From IMG/VR virus record IMGVR_UViG_3300029286_000077, positions 1 to 44,452 of that record: a DNA stretch of 44,452 nt; one strand, 5' to 3'. The notes below the pieces were generated by a model that searched no databases, was not told the DNA's origin, and saw nothing but the letters and a program-made list of their open reading frames with translations. Numbering within the stretch: the stretch's first letter is position 1; each line of letters opens with the position of its first letter. The DNA is from a virus. The position numbers were made by a program, and so were the translations under genes. Of the stretch, positions 17,052 to 23,754 are shown in pieces.

Positions 17052-17149
17052 TAATTTGAACCCTCATAAAAATTTAGAATCGTTTGAATTACGTGAATTA
17101 CGAAACAAATAAAGAAGATAAATCCTAAAATTCCAATTGTTCCACCCAT
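17051..17149 (-). CDS. 32-residue membrane peptide at head of late operon
   Basis: A short frame, MGGTIGILGFIFFICFVIHV and on to LNFYEGSN. About 24 hydrophobic residues form one clear membrane span with a short polar C-terminus. Its TAG stop overlaps the first base of the tRNA-like element. It is the first frame after the late promoter at 17325-17354. Function unknown; a small membrane effector is possible. The hydrophobic run is unlikely by chance but the call remains tentative. Confidence 0.4.
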   Translation of the reverse strand: MGGTIGILGFIFFICFVIHVIQTILNFYEGSN

Positions 17150-17324
17150 ATAACGCGAAATAGAACTTTATTAAAGTCCTTAGAAGAAAACCCTTTACCG
17201 TGCACGGCTGTATTCAAGATACATTCAATTGGGTTATATGCGTTTTAAGGTCTTGTCGCCTGACTAATAAGAATAATTAGGTTTGACAAAGAATATCCTT
17301 GTCTCTTAATTTATCCTATACTTC

Positions 17325-17354
17325 ATTATAGCATATTATATAGAGTGTTGTCAA
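17325..17354 (-). promoter_or_regulatory. late-operon promoter (sigma70-like)
   Basis: On the minus strand TTGACA (17354-17349), an 18-base spacer and TGC-TATAAT (-10 at 17330-17325). It is nearly identical to the promoters at 23725-23754 and 31856-31885, sharing CTTGACAACACT. It would start transcription near 17318 toward the terminase and head genes. A triplicated -35 block lies directly upstream. Confidence 0.85.
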
Positions 17355-17375
17355 GTGTTGTCAAGTGTTGTCAAG
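17344..17375 (-). repeat. three tandem copies of a CTTGACAACA unit
   Basis: The 10-base unit TGTTGTCAAG is repeated three times on the plus strand. On the minus strand this makes three consecutive TTGACA elements at 17349-17354, 17359-17364 and 17369-17374. Only the innermost is at the right distance from the -10. The others could be UP-like or regulator-binding sites. Confidence 0.8.
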
Positions 17376-17530
17376 TTTTACCAGGCTTTTAGTTTCTCCA
17401 CCCTAAAACCCAGTATTCATCAGGCTTATTGGAGTTTATTGCCTTCCTTGGTTTAAATTTTATTTTAGTTTCTGGCTAAAGAAAATTATACTAAAGCATT
17501 AATTTCTCCACTTGTGGTGGTAAAGGACAC

Positions 17531-17563
17531 TCTAAGGGCATTCTAAGGGCATTCTAAGGGCAT
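17531..17563. repeat. three tandem TCTAAGGGCAT units (11 bp)
   Basis: Three exact copies of an 11-bp unit lie at 17531-17541, 17542-17552 and 17553-17563. The motif GCATTCTAAGGG recurs once at 29786-29797, at the far end of the early region. Confidence 0.85.
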
Positions 17564-17670
17564 TATAGGCATAAGTGCATGGATTGGAAATACTACTCTT
17601 TTAGAGGGTAGGTCTATCCCCGTCTATTAGTTTCTCCACATTGCCGCTCTCTTGCCCATATGTACCCATA

Positions 17671-17720
17671 TCCCTATCTATCCCTATCTATCCCTATCTA
17701 TCCCTATCTATCCCTATCTA
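17671..17720. repeat. five tandem TCCCTATCTA units (10 bp)
   Basis: Five perfect copies of a 10-bp unit. The core CCCTAT is shared with the 12-bp repeats at 17829-17888, so the same protein may bind both arrays. Iteron-like. Confidence 0.9.
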
Positions 17721-17828
17721 TTATATATCTATATCAAGCCATTGATACTGCTAAGCGGCACATATCATAACATTACAGAGCTCTACTGTCAATGAACTGT
17801 ATATCTACCACATATCTACATCCCTATG

Positions 17829-17888
17829 GTTACCCTATAAGTTACCCTATAAGTTACCCTATAAGTTACCCCATAAGTTACCCTATCT
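17829..17888. repeat. five tandem GTTACCCTATAA units (12 bp)
   Basis: Three perfect copies, a fourth with one change (CCCC for CCCT) and a fifth that diverges in its last two bases. The core CCCTAT matches the 10-bp array. An apparent open frame through the array is a by-product of the repeat. Confidence 0.9.
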
Positions 17889-18445
17889 TATACCATAAAA
17901 TAGCAATAAGCGGGCAAAATATCCCAAAACACCTTAAAATATCCCTAAAACACCTCAAAAAGACCCCTAAAAGTGCCAAGAATGTAGGCTGGCAATGAAA
18001 TATAGTGAACCTAAATTGACCCTAAAACTAGGTTATACCTAGGACTTGCCTATTTTGGCTAATGACTACTAGGTCAGACCCAGTATAGAAAACCCTTCCT
18101 GAGGCATTCTAGGGGCTATTATTATAAACTATTGTTGGATATTTGTCAAATATAGGGGGTTTTTAGGGGTCAAAATGGGCTAAAGTCAATACTAGAGCCA
18201 ATTCTACAATCTTTTAAAAACCCTTATGGCAACAAAAGAACTCCTATCATATCATTATAATCTATCTATATTCTCAGCGGTTTTGAGTAAGCGGTTTTTG
18301 GTAGTGATTACTGGCTATTGAGATTTAAATAAGCGGTGAATTAAAGCAAAAACAAAACGAATTAAAATGCTCTTTAAAATACTATTATATAATAAAATAA
18401 TAAGCGGGCTCTTTAAGCGGTAAAAATATAAAGGTGGATAACTCT

Positions 18446-18475
18446 TTGACAAAAAAACTACCAATGTTGTAATAA
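18446..18475 (+). promoter_or_regulatory. early promoter 1
   Basis: TTGACA (18446-18451), an 18-base spacer and TAATAA (18470-18475), reading toward the early genes. The spacer has the same length as in the other phage promoters, although the -10 is less perfect. Confidence 0.5.
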
Positions 18476-18516
18476 TATCGTAAATAATCGTTATACATAG
18501 CATAAACACTATATAC

Positions 18517-18545
18517 TTGACAAAACTACTAAAACAATCTAATAT
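18517..18545 (+). promoter_or_regulatory. early promoter 2
   Basis: TTGACA (18517-18522), a 17-base spacer and TAATAT (18540-18545). Second of three closely spaced early promoters. Confidence 0.55.
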
Positions 18546-18566
18546 ATATAAAATGTTTAAAACCCA

Positions 18567-18594
18567 TTGACACGGTTCTATAACTTGCTATACT
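18567..18594 (+). promoter_or_regulatory. early promoter 3
   Basis: TTGACA (18567-18572), a 16-base spacer and TGC-TATACT (-10 at 18589-18594), giving an untranslated leader of about 38 bases before the ATG at 18639. The leader holds a TAAGCGG motif at 18613-18619, as does the leader of the 19208 promoter, and it has no SD. Confidence 0.65.
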
Positions 18595-18638
18595 TATAAT
18601 GTTATCAATTAATAAGCGGCAAAGTTTAAACAAAAAAT

Positions 18639-18833
18639 ATGTCAATAGAAAAAAATTTGATATTATATGGTATTAAAATGGGAGAAAAATATGAAGACAT
18701 AATAGTAGAAACAGACAAAATAGAAACAATAGAAAGGGCAAAAGCTTGGGCAAAAAATAATAACTACGAAAAATTAAGGTTTTGGAAATATAATGGTGGC
18801 AAGCCAGATTTTATAAAAACAATTACATTCTAG
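18639..18833 (+). CDS. first early gene, small unknown protein
   Basis: A 64-residue protein with mixed alpha/beta character (NLILYGIKMGEKYEDIIVET, then TIERAKAWAKNNNYEKLRFW). The pattern resembles small phage proteins of one alpha/beta unit that read like a host-takeover or regulatory factor, but no family is recognised. It stands alone behind three promoters and ahead of a hairpin, so it is probably strongly and immediately expressed. No SD. Confidence 0.65.
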   Translation: MSIEKNLILYGIKMGEKYEDIIVETDKIETIERAKAWAKNNNYEKLRFWKYNGGKPDFIKTITF

Positions 18834-18849
18834 TGATTTTTCGCTTTTA

Positions 18850-18876
18850 GCTATCATTAAGCGGCTTAATGGTAGC
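18850..18876 (+). terminator. 27-bp near-perfect palindrome after first early gene
   Basis: GCTA-T-CATTAAG, CGG, CTTAATG-G-TAGC forms a long hairpin directly after the first early gene, with one internal mismatch. There is no U-run. It could act as a transcript-stabilising or regulatory hairpin, or as a dyad operator. A TAAGCGG motif is at its centre. Confidence 0.5.
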
Positions 18877-18931
18877 AATAAAGCCAAAAATATTAAAACG
18901 GCTTTAAAATATGATTATAAAAACAAGGGGC

Positions 18932-18960
18932 GGCAAGTTTCCTATATATAAGGACTTGCC
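18932..18960 (+). promoter_or_regulatory. strong hairpin GGCAAGT/ACTTGCC
   Basis: GGCAAGT (18932-18938) pairs with ACTTGCC (18954-18960), with an inner CCT/AGG extension. It lies in the 246-base gap after the first early gene. Possibly a terminator or RNA element. Confidence 0.4.
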
Positions 18961-18967
18961 AATTGGG

Positions 18968-19057
18968 TTGTATCTGTTTATATGCGGTTCGGTGTTGTTC
19001 GTTGCTTGGCAGCTGGTGAGGTTCGTTAATGGTGCTATTGGAAGCGGTTTATTCTAG
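18968..19057 (+). CDS. possible 29-residue membrane peptide, TTG start
   Basis: A short frame read from TTG at 18968 gives YLFICGSVLFVAWQLVRFVN followed by GAIGSGLF, one hydrophobic span. The start codon is unusual and there is no SD, so it may be chance. It is listed because the next short frame is also a single-span peptide. Confidence 0.2.
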   Translation: MYLFICGSVLFVAWQLVRFVNGAIGSGLF

Positions 19058-19079
19058 GGTAATAATGATAAGGAGTCTT

Positions 19080-19202
19080 GTGAAAACGATGATAAAACAA
19101 AATTGGAGGGAGGGCGGAGAGTTTGCGGTGAGGATAGTAATGGCGATTGTTTTAGGGGGCTCAATTGGTTTATTACTGGTAAAGTTTTTTGAGCAGTTAT
19201 AA
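19080..19202 (+). CDS. 40-residue single-span membrane protein
   Basis: The frame starts at GTG 19080, four bases after an AAGGAG Shine-Dalgarno sequence (19070-19075), one of the few in this phage. An in-frame ATG follows at 19089. The protein has a polar N-terminus (KTMIKQNWREGGEF) and one membrane segment (IVMAIVLGGSIGLLLVKFF). Early, tiny membrane proteins often alter the host envelope or block superinfection; this is inference, as no family is recognised. Confidence 0.5.
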   Translation: MKTMIKQNWREGGEFAVRIVMAIVLGGSIGLLLVKFFEQL

Positions 19203-19207
19203 GGTTC

Positions 19208-19236
19208 TTGACTTTTTCCTAAAAATTTGCTACACT
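19208..19236 (+). promoter_or_regulatory. early promoter 4
   Basis: TTGACT (19208-19213), a 17-base spacer and TGC-TACACT (-10 at 19231-19236). A TAAGCGG motif lies in the predicted leader at 19252-19258, in the same relative place as in the leader of early promoter 3. It drives the gene at 19302. Confidence 0.65.
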
Positions 19237-19301
19237 GTCGTTAGTTAAAAATAAGCGGTCGAAAAACAAGGTTATAAATTTTTAAAAAACAACTTTAATA
19301 T

Positions 19302-19616
19302 ATGGAAAACTTTATACCATTAGATACGTTTGATGATAAGTTTACGCAGGAGAATAGAGAACACACAAAAGAGCAAACAGATATTTTGTGTAGTGCCTAT
19401 AAGAGTTTGACGGAGTTCTTGGCGGAGCTTCCTTGTGAAATAAATATAGACGGTGCCTATACGGATGTTTTAACTATTATGGAATATGCCAGAACCGGCG
19501 ACTATATAGATAGGACAAAGATAGAAAATATGGTAGCAGAAGACTATAAGCGGCAACCAAGACCAATTGAAGTAAGGGATATTGATGATAAGGATTATCC
19601 TTATGAAACTATATAA
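19302..19616 (+). CDS. early protein, unknown function
   Basis: A 104-residue acidic protein, mostly helical (TKEQTDILCSAYKSLTEFLA, then TDVLTIMEYARTGDYIDRTK). It has no metal site or membrane segment. It is preceded by its own promoter and an AT-only leader. The following membrane gene begins five bases after its stop, so the two form a small operon. Confidence 0.65.
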   Translation: MENFIPLDTFDDKFTQENREHTKEQTDILCSAYKSLTEFLAELPCEINIDGAYTDVLTIMEYARTGDYIDRTKIENMVAEDYKRQPRPIEVRDIDDKDYPYETI

Positions 19617-19620
19617 CATT

Positions 19621-19791
19621 ATGAAAAACTTTATTAAATCGTTTGCGGTGGTTGTTTTGTCAATTTTAAGGGTTTGGTTTTTACTGGTGGGCGGGCTTTT
19701 GTCAGTTGTGGGTAGCTTTTTGTCTTGGCTTGGTGGAGGAATTGTCGGTTTCGCTACTAAGTATGCGGGTTATATTAAAAAAATGATATAA
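19621..19791 (+). CDS. small Gly-rich membrane protein
   Basis: I start at ATG 19621 (MKNFIKSF), giving 56 residues; a longer frame overlaps the previous gene. Two hydrophobic segments ([19 protein letters not shown] and [16 protein letters not shown]) are rich in Gly and end in the basic tail YIKKMI. The layout resembles small holins or superinfection-exclusion proteins, but it is in the early region, away from the lysis genes. Function unresolved. Confidence 0.55.
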   Translation: MKNFIKSFAVVVLSILRVWFLLVGGLLSVVGSFLSWLGGGIVGFATKYAGYIKKMI

Positions 19792-19792
19792 T

Positions 19793-20470
19793 ATGAAAAA
19801 CAAAATACAGATAAAATCTGGTTTGGGAGATGTATTATTTGAACTTGAAAAAGAAAATAATACCATTAAGGATACTATATTAGAGGCGGTTGGGTCTGGG
19901 GCTAATTTGGCTGGGGCTGATTTGGCTTGGGCTAATTTGGCTGGGGCTAATTTGGCTGGGGCTAATTTGGCTGGGGCTAATTTAACTAAGGCTGATTTGG
20001 CTGGGGCTTATTTGTGTAGGGCTAATTTGGCTGGGGCTGATTTGGCTTGGGCTAATTTGTGTAGGGCTAATTTGACTGGGGCTAAGGGAATACCTAAGAT
20101 ATATCAATCAAACCTGTCTATTCTTAATAATCAGGTTAACCCGTTAAGGGCATTTAAATTCTTGGATAAAGATATGGCTTCTCCAATAAATGATAAAAAA
20201 ATAACCTATGAAGTGGGAAAAGAGTATGCGAAAAAAGTAGATAAAGACAAAAAAGAAGTATGTGGAGCTGGGCTAAATGTAGCCACGCTTGAGTGGTGTA
20301 TAAGGGAAAATACACTGGGTAAGGGGGCAGTCTTTATAGAAGTGGAGTTTAATCCAAAAGATATGGTCGTCCCCTATTTTTCCGATGGTAAGTTTAGGGT
20401 AAGCAGGTTTAAAGTAGTTAGGATTGTACCAAAGAGTGAAATTAAACAAGCAATGAAAAATATAAAATAA
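19793..20470 (+). CDS. pentapeptide-repeat protein with C-terminal DUF7666-like domain
   Basis: A 225-residue protein. Residues about 37-105 are A(N/D)L(A/T/C)x pentapeptide repeats ([15 protein letters not shown]), which fold into a right-handed quadrilateral helix that can mimic DNA. The C-terminal about 110 residues (RAFKFLDKD to FKVVRIVPK) include [14 protein letters not shown] and [13 protein letters not shown], as in the domain that follows pentapeptide repeats in many phage proteins. The DNA shows matching 15-bp repeats from about 19900 to 20080, so the repeat number can vary. Function unknown; DNA mimicry or gyrase interference is only inference. Confidence 0.8.
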   Translation: MKNKIQIKSGLGDVLFELEKENNTIKDTILEAVGSGANLAGADLAWANLAGANLAGANLAGANLTKADLAGAYLCRANLAGADLAWANLCRANLTGAKGIPKIYQSNLSILNNQVNPLRAFKFLDKDMASPINDKKITYEVGKEYAKKVDKDKKEVCGAGLNVATLEWCIRENTLGKGAVFIEVEFNPKDMVVPYFSDGKFRVSRFKVVRIVPKSEIKQAMKNIK

Positions 20471-20476
20471 AAATAT

Positions 20477-20752
20477 ATGAAAATAGATTGTCTAAATAAA
20501 AGCGGCTTCAAGAAAACCGAGCAAGTCATTCTTGAAGACGAGAACAAGGGTGCGGTTGAACTTTGGAATGCTTTTATAGAAGTAGCCAATTCACTTAGCG
20601 ACTTTGAGGATATGGGCTGTGATATTGGTCGTTGCTATGCGGCTCTTTCTACAATACTTCACAAAGTAAATGAGCCAGTAAATAAGCGGCTGATTGCCAA
20701 GTGGCTTGACGAGGGAAACTTTGAATATAAAGGGTTAAATGATATAATATAA
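20477..20752 (+). CDS. early protein, unknown function
   Basis: A 91-residue helical protein (KGAVELWNAFIEVANSLSDF, then YAALSTILHKVNEPVNKRLI). It begins seven bases after the pentapeptide-repeat gene and ends two bases before the next gene, so it lies in a tight operon. There is no motif, signal peptide or membrane span. The leader is AT-rich without SD. Confidence 0.6.
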   Translation: MKIDCLNKSGFKKTEQVILEDENKGAVELWNAFIEVANSLSDFEDMGCDIGRCYAALSTILHKVNEPVNKRLIAKWLDEGNFEYKGLNDII

Positions 20753-20753
20753 T

Positions 20754-20969
20754 ATGAATAAATATACCTTTGCGGTTTACAAAACTACGATAGAAAGGTT
20801 TGAAGTGGTTGCGGAAGATGGCGAACAGGCAACAGATATTATATATGGCAGGGCAGAAAATGACGAAAATTGCGAGTTTGTGGGTCGAGAAGAAATGCCC
20901 GACCGCACAGAAATAATAAAAGAAACCGCCATCTTAATAGGCGACGAAGATTTATCAAATAATGAATAA
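20754..20969 (+). CDS. small acidic protein, DpnD/PcfM-like pattern
   Basis: A 71-residue protein. It begins with a beta hairpin pattern (YTFAVYKTTIERFEVVAEDG), continues with EQATDIIYGRA and ends in an acidic tail. The strand-strand-helix (VEVVA-E-EEA) order resembles the DpnD/PcfM small domain seen in mobile elements, but the match is weak. Operon position is between two small genes with 2-base gaps. Confidence 0.55.
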   Translation: MNKYTFAVYKTTIERFEVVAEDGEQATDIIYGRAENDENCEFVGREEMPDRTEIIKETAILIGDEDLSNNE

Positions 20970-20971
20970 AT

Positions 20972-21181
20972 ATGAAAATAGAATTAACAATTGCGACGGG
21001 TAGGCAGTTTGAAAATGCCCATTTGTCTGAAGAAATAGAAGCGGGTAATTTTGACGAAGCAATGGCTTTTGCGGAACAAGCGGAAGAGAAGTTTCATAAC
21101 TGTTTTATCAAAAATGATATCGTTGAGAATGTGGTGGGAAAGCCGATGGATACTGGAAAAGACGAACAATTAGAACTTTAA
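20972..21181 (+). CDS. small early protein, unknown
   Basis: A 69-residue protein with an N-terminal strand (KIELTIATGRQF), an acidic helix (GNFDEAMAFAEQAEEKFH) and a Lys/Asp-rich tail. It shares a strand-helix outline with the preceding gene and may be a distant relative. No function is recognised. It is tightly packed in the early operon. Confidence 0.55.
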   Translation: MKIELTIATGRQFENAHLSEEIEAGNFDEAMAFAEQAEEKFHNCFIKNDIVENVVGKPMDTGKDEQLEL

Positions 21182-21184
21182 TTT

Positions 21185-21364
21185 ATGAACAAAAACATAA
21201 GAAAACTAAAGAAATATATCACCAATAGGGTGGAAAGGTTTGGGGGGGTATCGGTTAGATTGGGGGGTAAAAATGACGAGGGGTGGCTCGCAAAGAAACT
21301 CGCAAGAGAAATGGGTATTAAATACACCACAGAGGGTTTCGGATATTATAGGCTATACAAGTAA
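21185..21364 (+). CDS. small basic protein, unknown
   Basis: A 59-residue gene starting at ATG 21185, three bases past the previous stop. It is basic and has an NIRKLKKYITNRVERF helix followed by GWLAKKLAREMGIKYTTEGF and a Tyr-rich end. The Gly-rich middle (FGGVSVRLGG) separates two helices. The layout could suit nucleic-acid binding, but I recognise no family. Confidence 0.55.
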   Translation: MNKNIRKLKKYITNRVERFGGVSVRLGGKNDEGWLAKKLAREMGIKYTTEGFGYYRLYK

Positions 21365-21375
21365 ATCATAAAATT

Positions 21376-21939
21376 ATGACTATTGACGAAATTGTATTAG
21401 AATGGTGTAACACAGACGACGGTCTTCACCAAAGAAAAATTGGTCGCTACAATGCGAGTGAAATTTCTTCTATCAAGAAAGGATACTTGAAACCAAAAGA
21501 TTTCTTTACTAAAAAGAAAATAGACTTATTGGGTGCCAAGCGTATTTCAAGCGGTAGAATACTAGAAACTGGGTTAGAGCAAATGCTCTTGGACTTGAAA
21601 ATACCACACGACTATAATCCAAAATATGAAATAAAGATAGATGATTTCGTTGTGGTTTGTAAACCAGATTTTATTTTTGAGAACTTTGTGATTGAAACTA
21701 AGGCACCTGCTACGGATAGGTCTTGGGAATACTTGTTTGACAGTTATAAATATCAACTTCAAGCAGAACACCTTGTAACTGGTAAAGATGTTTATCTGGG
21801 AAGATTTTGTTTAGATGGCGGAAACCAATTTAATGTGCGGTTTAGAAAATATCTTGCGAGTGACAAGGTCTGGGAAGAAGCGGTTGAGATTTTGCGTAAG
21901 TTCGACAAAAAACTAAAAGAACTCTATGGACAAGGATAA
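21376..21939 (+). CDS. RecB/YqaJ-like PD-(D/E)XK nuclease
   Basis: A 187-residue protein with the core of the viral recombinase nuclease family. Glu64 is in SGRILETG, Asp98 in CKPDF, and Glu107 and Lys109 in VIETKAP; YKYQLQAEHLVTG follows at about residues 124-136, the usual Q-box helix. These residues bind two metal ions for double-strand exonuclease activity. It probably resects ends for single-strand annealing recombination or replication, in partnership with the SSB-like protein two genes downstream. It overlaps the next gene by 14 bases. Confidence 0.85.
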   Translation: MTIDEIVLEWCNTDDGLHQRKIGRYNASEISSIKKGYLKPKDFFTKKKIDLLGAKRISSGRILETGLEQMLLDLKIPHDYNPKYEIKIDDFVVVCKPDFIFENFVIETKAPATDRSWEYLFDSYKYQLQAEHLVTGKDVYLGRFCLDGGNQFNVRFRKYLASDKVWEEAVEILRKFDKKLKELYGQG

Positions 21940-22363
21940 CTACACTAATTACAATACCCTCTTAATGGGAATGGTGGGAGGAATTAAATACGACCTATGT
22001 CATATGTATTTGGGATATAAGCAGTATCACTCATTTGAAAGAAGAGCGGCGATAATAAACTTTATACTAACCTACGAAAACTATTTTAACTTTGATAATC
22101 ACCATATATTAGTAGAGTGGTTCTATGAACTATGTCCTAAGGTAAATCAAAAGTTAGAGCAGTTAGCAATGAGTTTCCTCTGTTCCTATATTCTTTGGAA
22201 ACTTGGAATAAAAGACAAACCCAGTAACTTTGCGATTGCCGTAGCCAAAAGAACCATAGAATACTGTGGGCATACTGACTTTCTTGATGGGCTAATGTCT
22301 TTAGTGGGCAACTCTAAAGTTAAACTCCCACCACTTGACTACGGTATATCAAATGTGCTATAA
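21926..22363 (+). CDS. helical early protein partnered with nuclease, unknown
   Basis: A 145-residue protein, helical, rich in Tyr/Phe and His (NYTNYNTLLMGMVGGIKYDL, then QKLEQLAMSFLCSYILWKLG). It overlaps the nuclease gene by 14 bases. Its last codons contain the next promoter: the -10 box TATAAT supplies the stop codon TAA. Its position between nuclease and SSB suggests a recombination accessory role, but no annealing-protein motif is visible. Confidence 0.6.
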   Translation: MDKDNYTNYNTLLMGMVGGIKYDLCHMYLGYKQYHSFERRAAIINFILTYENYFNFDNHHILVEWFYELCPKVNQKLEQLAMSFLCSYILWKLGIKDKPSNFAIAVAKRTIEYCGHTDFLDGLMSLVGNSKVKLPPLDYGISNVL

Positions 22364-22364
22364 T
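22335..22364 (+). promoter_or_regulatory. promoter for SSB-like gene
   Basis: TTGACT (22335-22340), an 18-base spacer and TGC-TATAAT (-10 at 22359-22364), then TAAGTATATC. It lies in the end of the upstream gene, with the -10 overlapping its stop codon. The leader is about 20 bases, AT-rich, with no SD. The flanks match the promoters at 23784 and 24423. Confidence 0.85.
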
Positions 22365-22390
22365 TAAGTATATCAATTAAAGAATATAAT

Positions 22391-22921
22391 ATGCAATCTC
22401 TCAAGGATATGTTAGCGGAAAGTGGTATGTCTGATGGCGGAAAGTCGGAATCGTTTAAGATTAAGGAGGGAACAAATAAGATTAGGGTTTGTTCTGATTT
22501 TATCTTTCACGAGAGTTCTTTTAAGGGAACAAAAAATAAGAAGTTTGTTTGTTGGGTTATAGACAGGGCAGATGGAAAAGTAAAACCATACTTTGCACCC
22601 TATACAATAGTTAAGGCATTGTCTAAGTATCAAGAAGACGAAGAGTATGCTTGGGAAGAATTTCCAATGACAAGAGACTTGATTATTGACGCAAAAGATG
22701 CAGGAACTAAAGAAGTAGATTATCAGTGTCATCTAAGTTTAAAAGAAAGTAAACTTACTGATGTTGAATTGGCAGACTTGGAACAAAAGGGTTCTATTAA
22801 AGACCTTATAGAGAGAATTAAAGAGAAACAAGAAAAAGAAAATCCAACCGAGCCGGTTATTGACGCAGATGATGAACCAAGTGATTCTGATTTAGATAAT
22901 TTAAATCCATTGATGGACTAA
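22391..22921 (+). CDS. single-stranded DNA-binding protein (probable)
   Basis: A 176-residue protein. The N-terminal about 130 residues form a mixed beta domain with aromatic residues (KKFVCWVIDRADG, KPYFAPYTIVKALSKY, YAWEEFPMTRDLII). The C-terminus is a disordered, strongly acidic tail ending DSDLDNLNPLMD, the type SSB proteins use to recruit partners. Its own promoter and its position beside the RecB-like nuclease fit a replication/recombination SSB. An OB fold is inferred from the pattern, not proven. The start overlap TAATG couples it to the next gene. Confidence 0.6.
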   Translation: MQSLKDMLAESGMSDGGKSESFKIKEGTNKIRVCSDFIFHESSFKGTKNKKFVCWVIDRADGKVKPYFAPYTIVKALSKYQEDEEYAWEEFPMTRDLIIDAKDAGTKEVDYQCHLSLKESKLTDVELADLEQKGSIKDLIERIKEKQEKENPTEPVIDADDEPSDSDLDNLNPLMD

Positions 22922-23136
22922 TGACTAAGCGGATTGAAATAACGGATAAAGATTTGTTAAGAATAGAAAAGAGCGGAGATTGCCTCCGCTTCTTTTTTTC
23001 ATCTCACTCTCGCCCACACTTAGAGAATATTGTTACTTACCATAAAGGGAAATACTCCTGTGACTGTGGTGCAGCAATTCTTAATGGAAATCAAAATTGC
23101 GTTCACATAAAATATTTAAAAAGAACCACCATTTAG
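22921..23136 (+). CDS. SWIM-type zinc-finger protein
   Basis: A 71-residue protein ending in YSCDCGAAILNGNQNCVHIKYL, the CxC-n-CxH pattern of a SWIM zinc finger (about residues 46-66). SWIM domains occur in DNA repair and recombination factors, where they bring partners together. It overlaps the SSB-like gene (TAATG), so the two are made together and probably act together. Its stop lies inside the bidirectional terminator. Confidence 0.65.
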   Translation: MTKRIEITDKDLLRIEKSGDCLRFFFSSHSRPHLENIVTYHKGKYSCDCGAAILNGNQNCVHIKYLKRTTI

Positions 23137-23146
23137 GTGGTTTTTG
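23124..23146. terminator. bidirectional terminator between convergent genes
   Basis: AACCACC (23124-23130), loop ATTTA and GGTGGTT (23136-23142), followed by T's on the plus strand and A/T-rich sequence on the minus side. The stops of the plus gene (23136) and minus gene (23133) both lie in the hairpin. Confidence 0.85.
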
Positions 23147-23411
23147 GTTTGTGTTCGTAATACCAACAAACCCTCTCTCTGTCTTTCCAGGTTTTAGACA
23201 TTTCTGCGGTTCGTTTTTCGCTTTCTTTCTGAAACTTTCGTTGTGATTTATTAAACCACCGCATATCTACTTTTCCATTTTCTGAAATCTGTATCTTTCT
23301 ATTATTTAAAAAAGCAAAGACGTCATTGTCAATGATTCTTAAATATTTTATTTTTTGATTTCCTATAATATTCTTATAAGAAAGTTCTTTTGTATTAAAT
23401 AAATCTATCAT
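23133..23411 (-). CDS. lone minus-strand protein in the early region
   Basis: I start at ATG 23411 (MIDLFNTKEL), giving 92 residues; an upstream in-frame ATG at 23471 is possible but lies in the structured leader. The protein has short beta segments (KYLRIIDNDVFAFLNNRKIQ) and a Lys/Arg/Glu-rich helix (RKFQKESEKRTAEMSKTWKD). It ends in CWYYEHKPKTT. It is the only minus gene within the early region and has its own promoter and a leader of over 300 bases. This arrangement suits a regulator, but I recognise no DNA-binding fold. Confidence 0.6.
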   Translation of the reverse strand: MIDLFNTKELSYKNIIGNQKIKYLRIIDNDVFAFLNNRKIQISENGKVDMRWFNKSQRKFQKESEKRTAEMSKTWKDRERVCWYYEHKPKTT

Positions 23412-23718
23412 GATTTGTTTGTATTCTAACACCTTTAGGAAACACCCGCCTATGGGACTTTTCCTCCCCATTACTGGGTGTGGAATAGAATACTATGTAT
23501 AAATTACGAGAACTCGGTCAGCGGTAATTCTATATGTTGATATCCTCCGTTCCTTTCGGAACACTGGCGGTCACCAGTCGCAAGTCCGTAGCGTTGCTGG
23601 TTCATCGATTTAATAAGGATAGAGATTTCTCTCCTTTAGGTTTTACACCCCCCGTGCCATAACATTAACGGGTCTTGTATATTGCTTATACCAACACTGT
23701 AATTTAATTTTAACTTAT
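23412..23718 (-). ncRNA. long structured leader or non-coding RNA
   Basis: About 300 bases between the minus promoter and the gene start fold well on the minus strand. Elements are GTTCC-GAAA-GGAAC (23562-23549, GNRA loop only on this strand), ACTGG/CCAGT (23563-23578), CCCGT/ACGGG (23651-23672) and AAGG-AGAG/CTCT-CCTT (23615-23636). The density of hairpins and the GNRA loop suggest a functional RNA such as a cis-regulatory leader. A GGGGAGGAAAAGTCC stretch near 23470 resembles RNase P CR-I by chance only. Confidence 0.5.
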
Positions 23719-23724
23719 AAGTTA

Positions 23725-23754
23725 AGTATATCACAAAGTATATAGTGTTGTCAA
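23725..23754 (-). promoter_or_regulatory. promoter for lone minus gene
   Basis: TTGACA (23754-23749), an 18-base spacer and TGA-TATACT (-10 at 23730-23725). It shares CTTGACAACACTATA with the lysis promoter. Its -35 forms the palindrome TGTCAAG-CCCCC-CTTGACA with a plus-strand TTGACA at 23762-23767. Confidence 0.8.

Larger units (their letters stand above)
17150..18440. other. gene-free divergent region, origin-like, with tandem repeats
   Basis: About 1.3 kb between divergent transcription units holds no convincing gene. It contains four sets of short direct repeats (listed separately), three copies of TTTCTCCAC (about 17393, 17503, 17632), seven TAAGCGG-type motifs between 17750 and 18420, and a palindrome CTAGGTTATACCTAG (18028-18042). 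A 14-base motif GGGGTCAAAATGGG (18166-18179) recurs at 29796-29809. Iteron-like arrays next to divergent promoters are the usual form of a theta-type replication origin or a partition/packaging site. No DnaA-box cluster was seen. Confidence 0.5.

Noticed and set aside
17531-17888. CRISPR array
   Set aside because: Repeats of 10-12 bp are head-to-tail without spacers and there are no cas genes.
17792-17998. Open frame of 68 residues with PISY repeats on plus strand
   Set aside because: It is a direct translation of the 12-bp tandem repeat and flanking AT-rich DNA, has no initiation signal and no protein-like composition.
19900-20080. Non-coding tandem repeat
   Set aside because: The 15-bp periodicity encodes in-frame pentapeptide repeats of a real gene.
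23455-23480. RNase P RNA-like segment GGGGAGGAAAAGTCC on the minus strand
   Set aside because: Resembles conserved region I, but it has an extra A and none of the other conserved regions follow; downstream is coding sequence.
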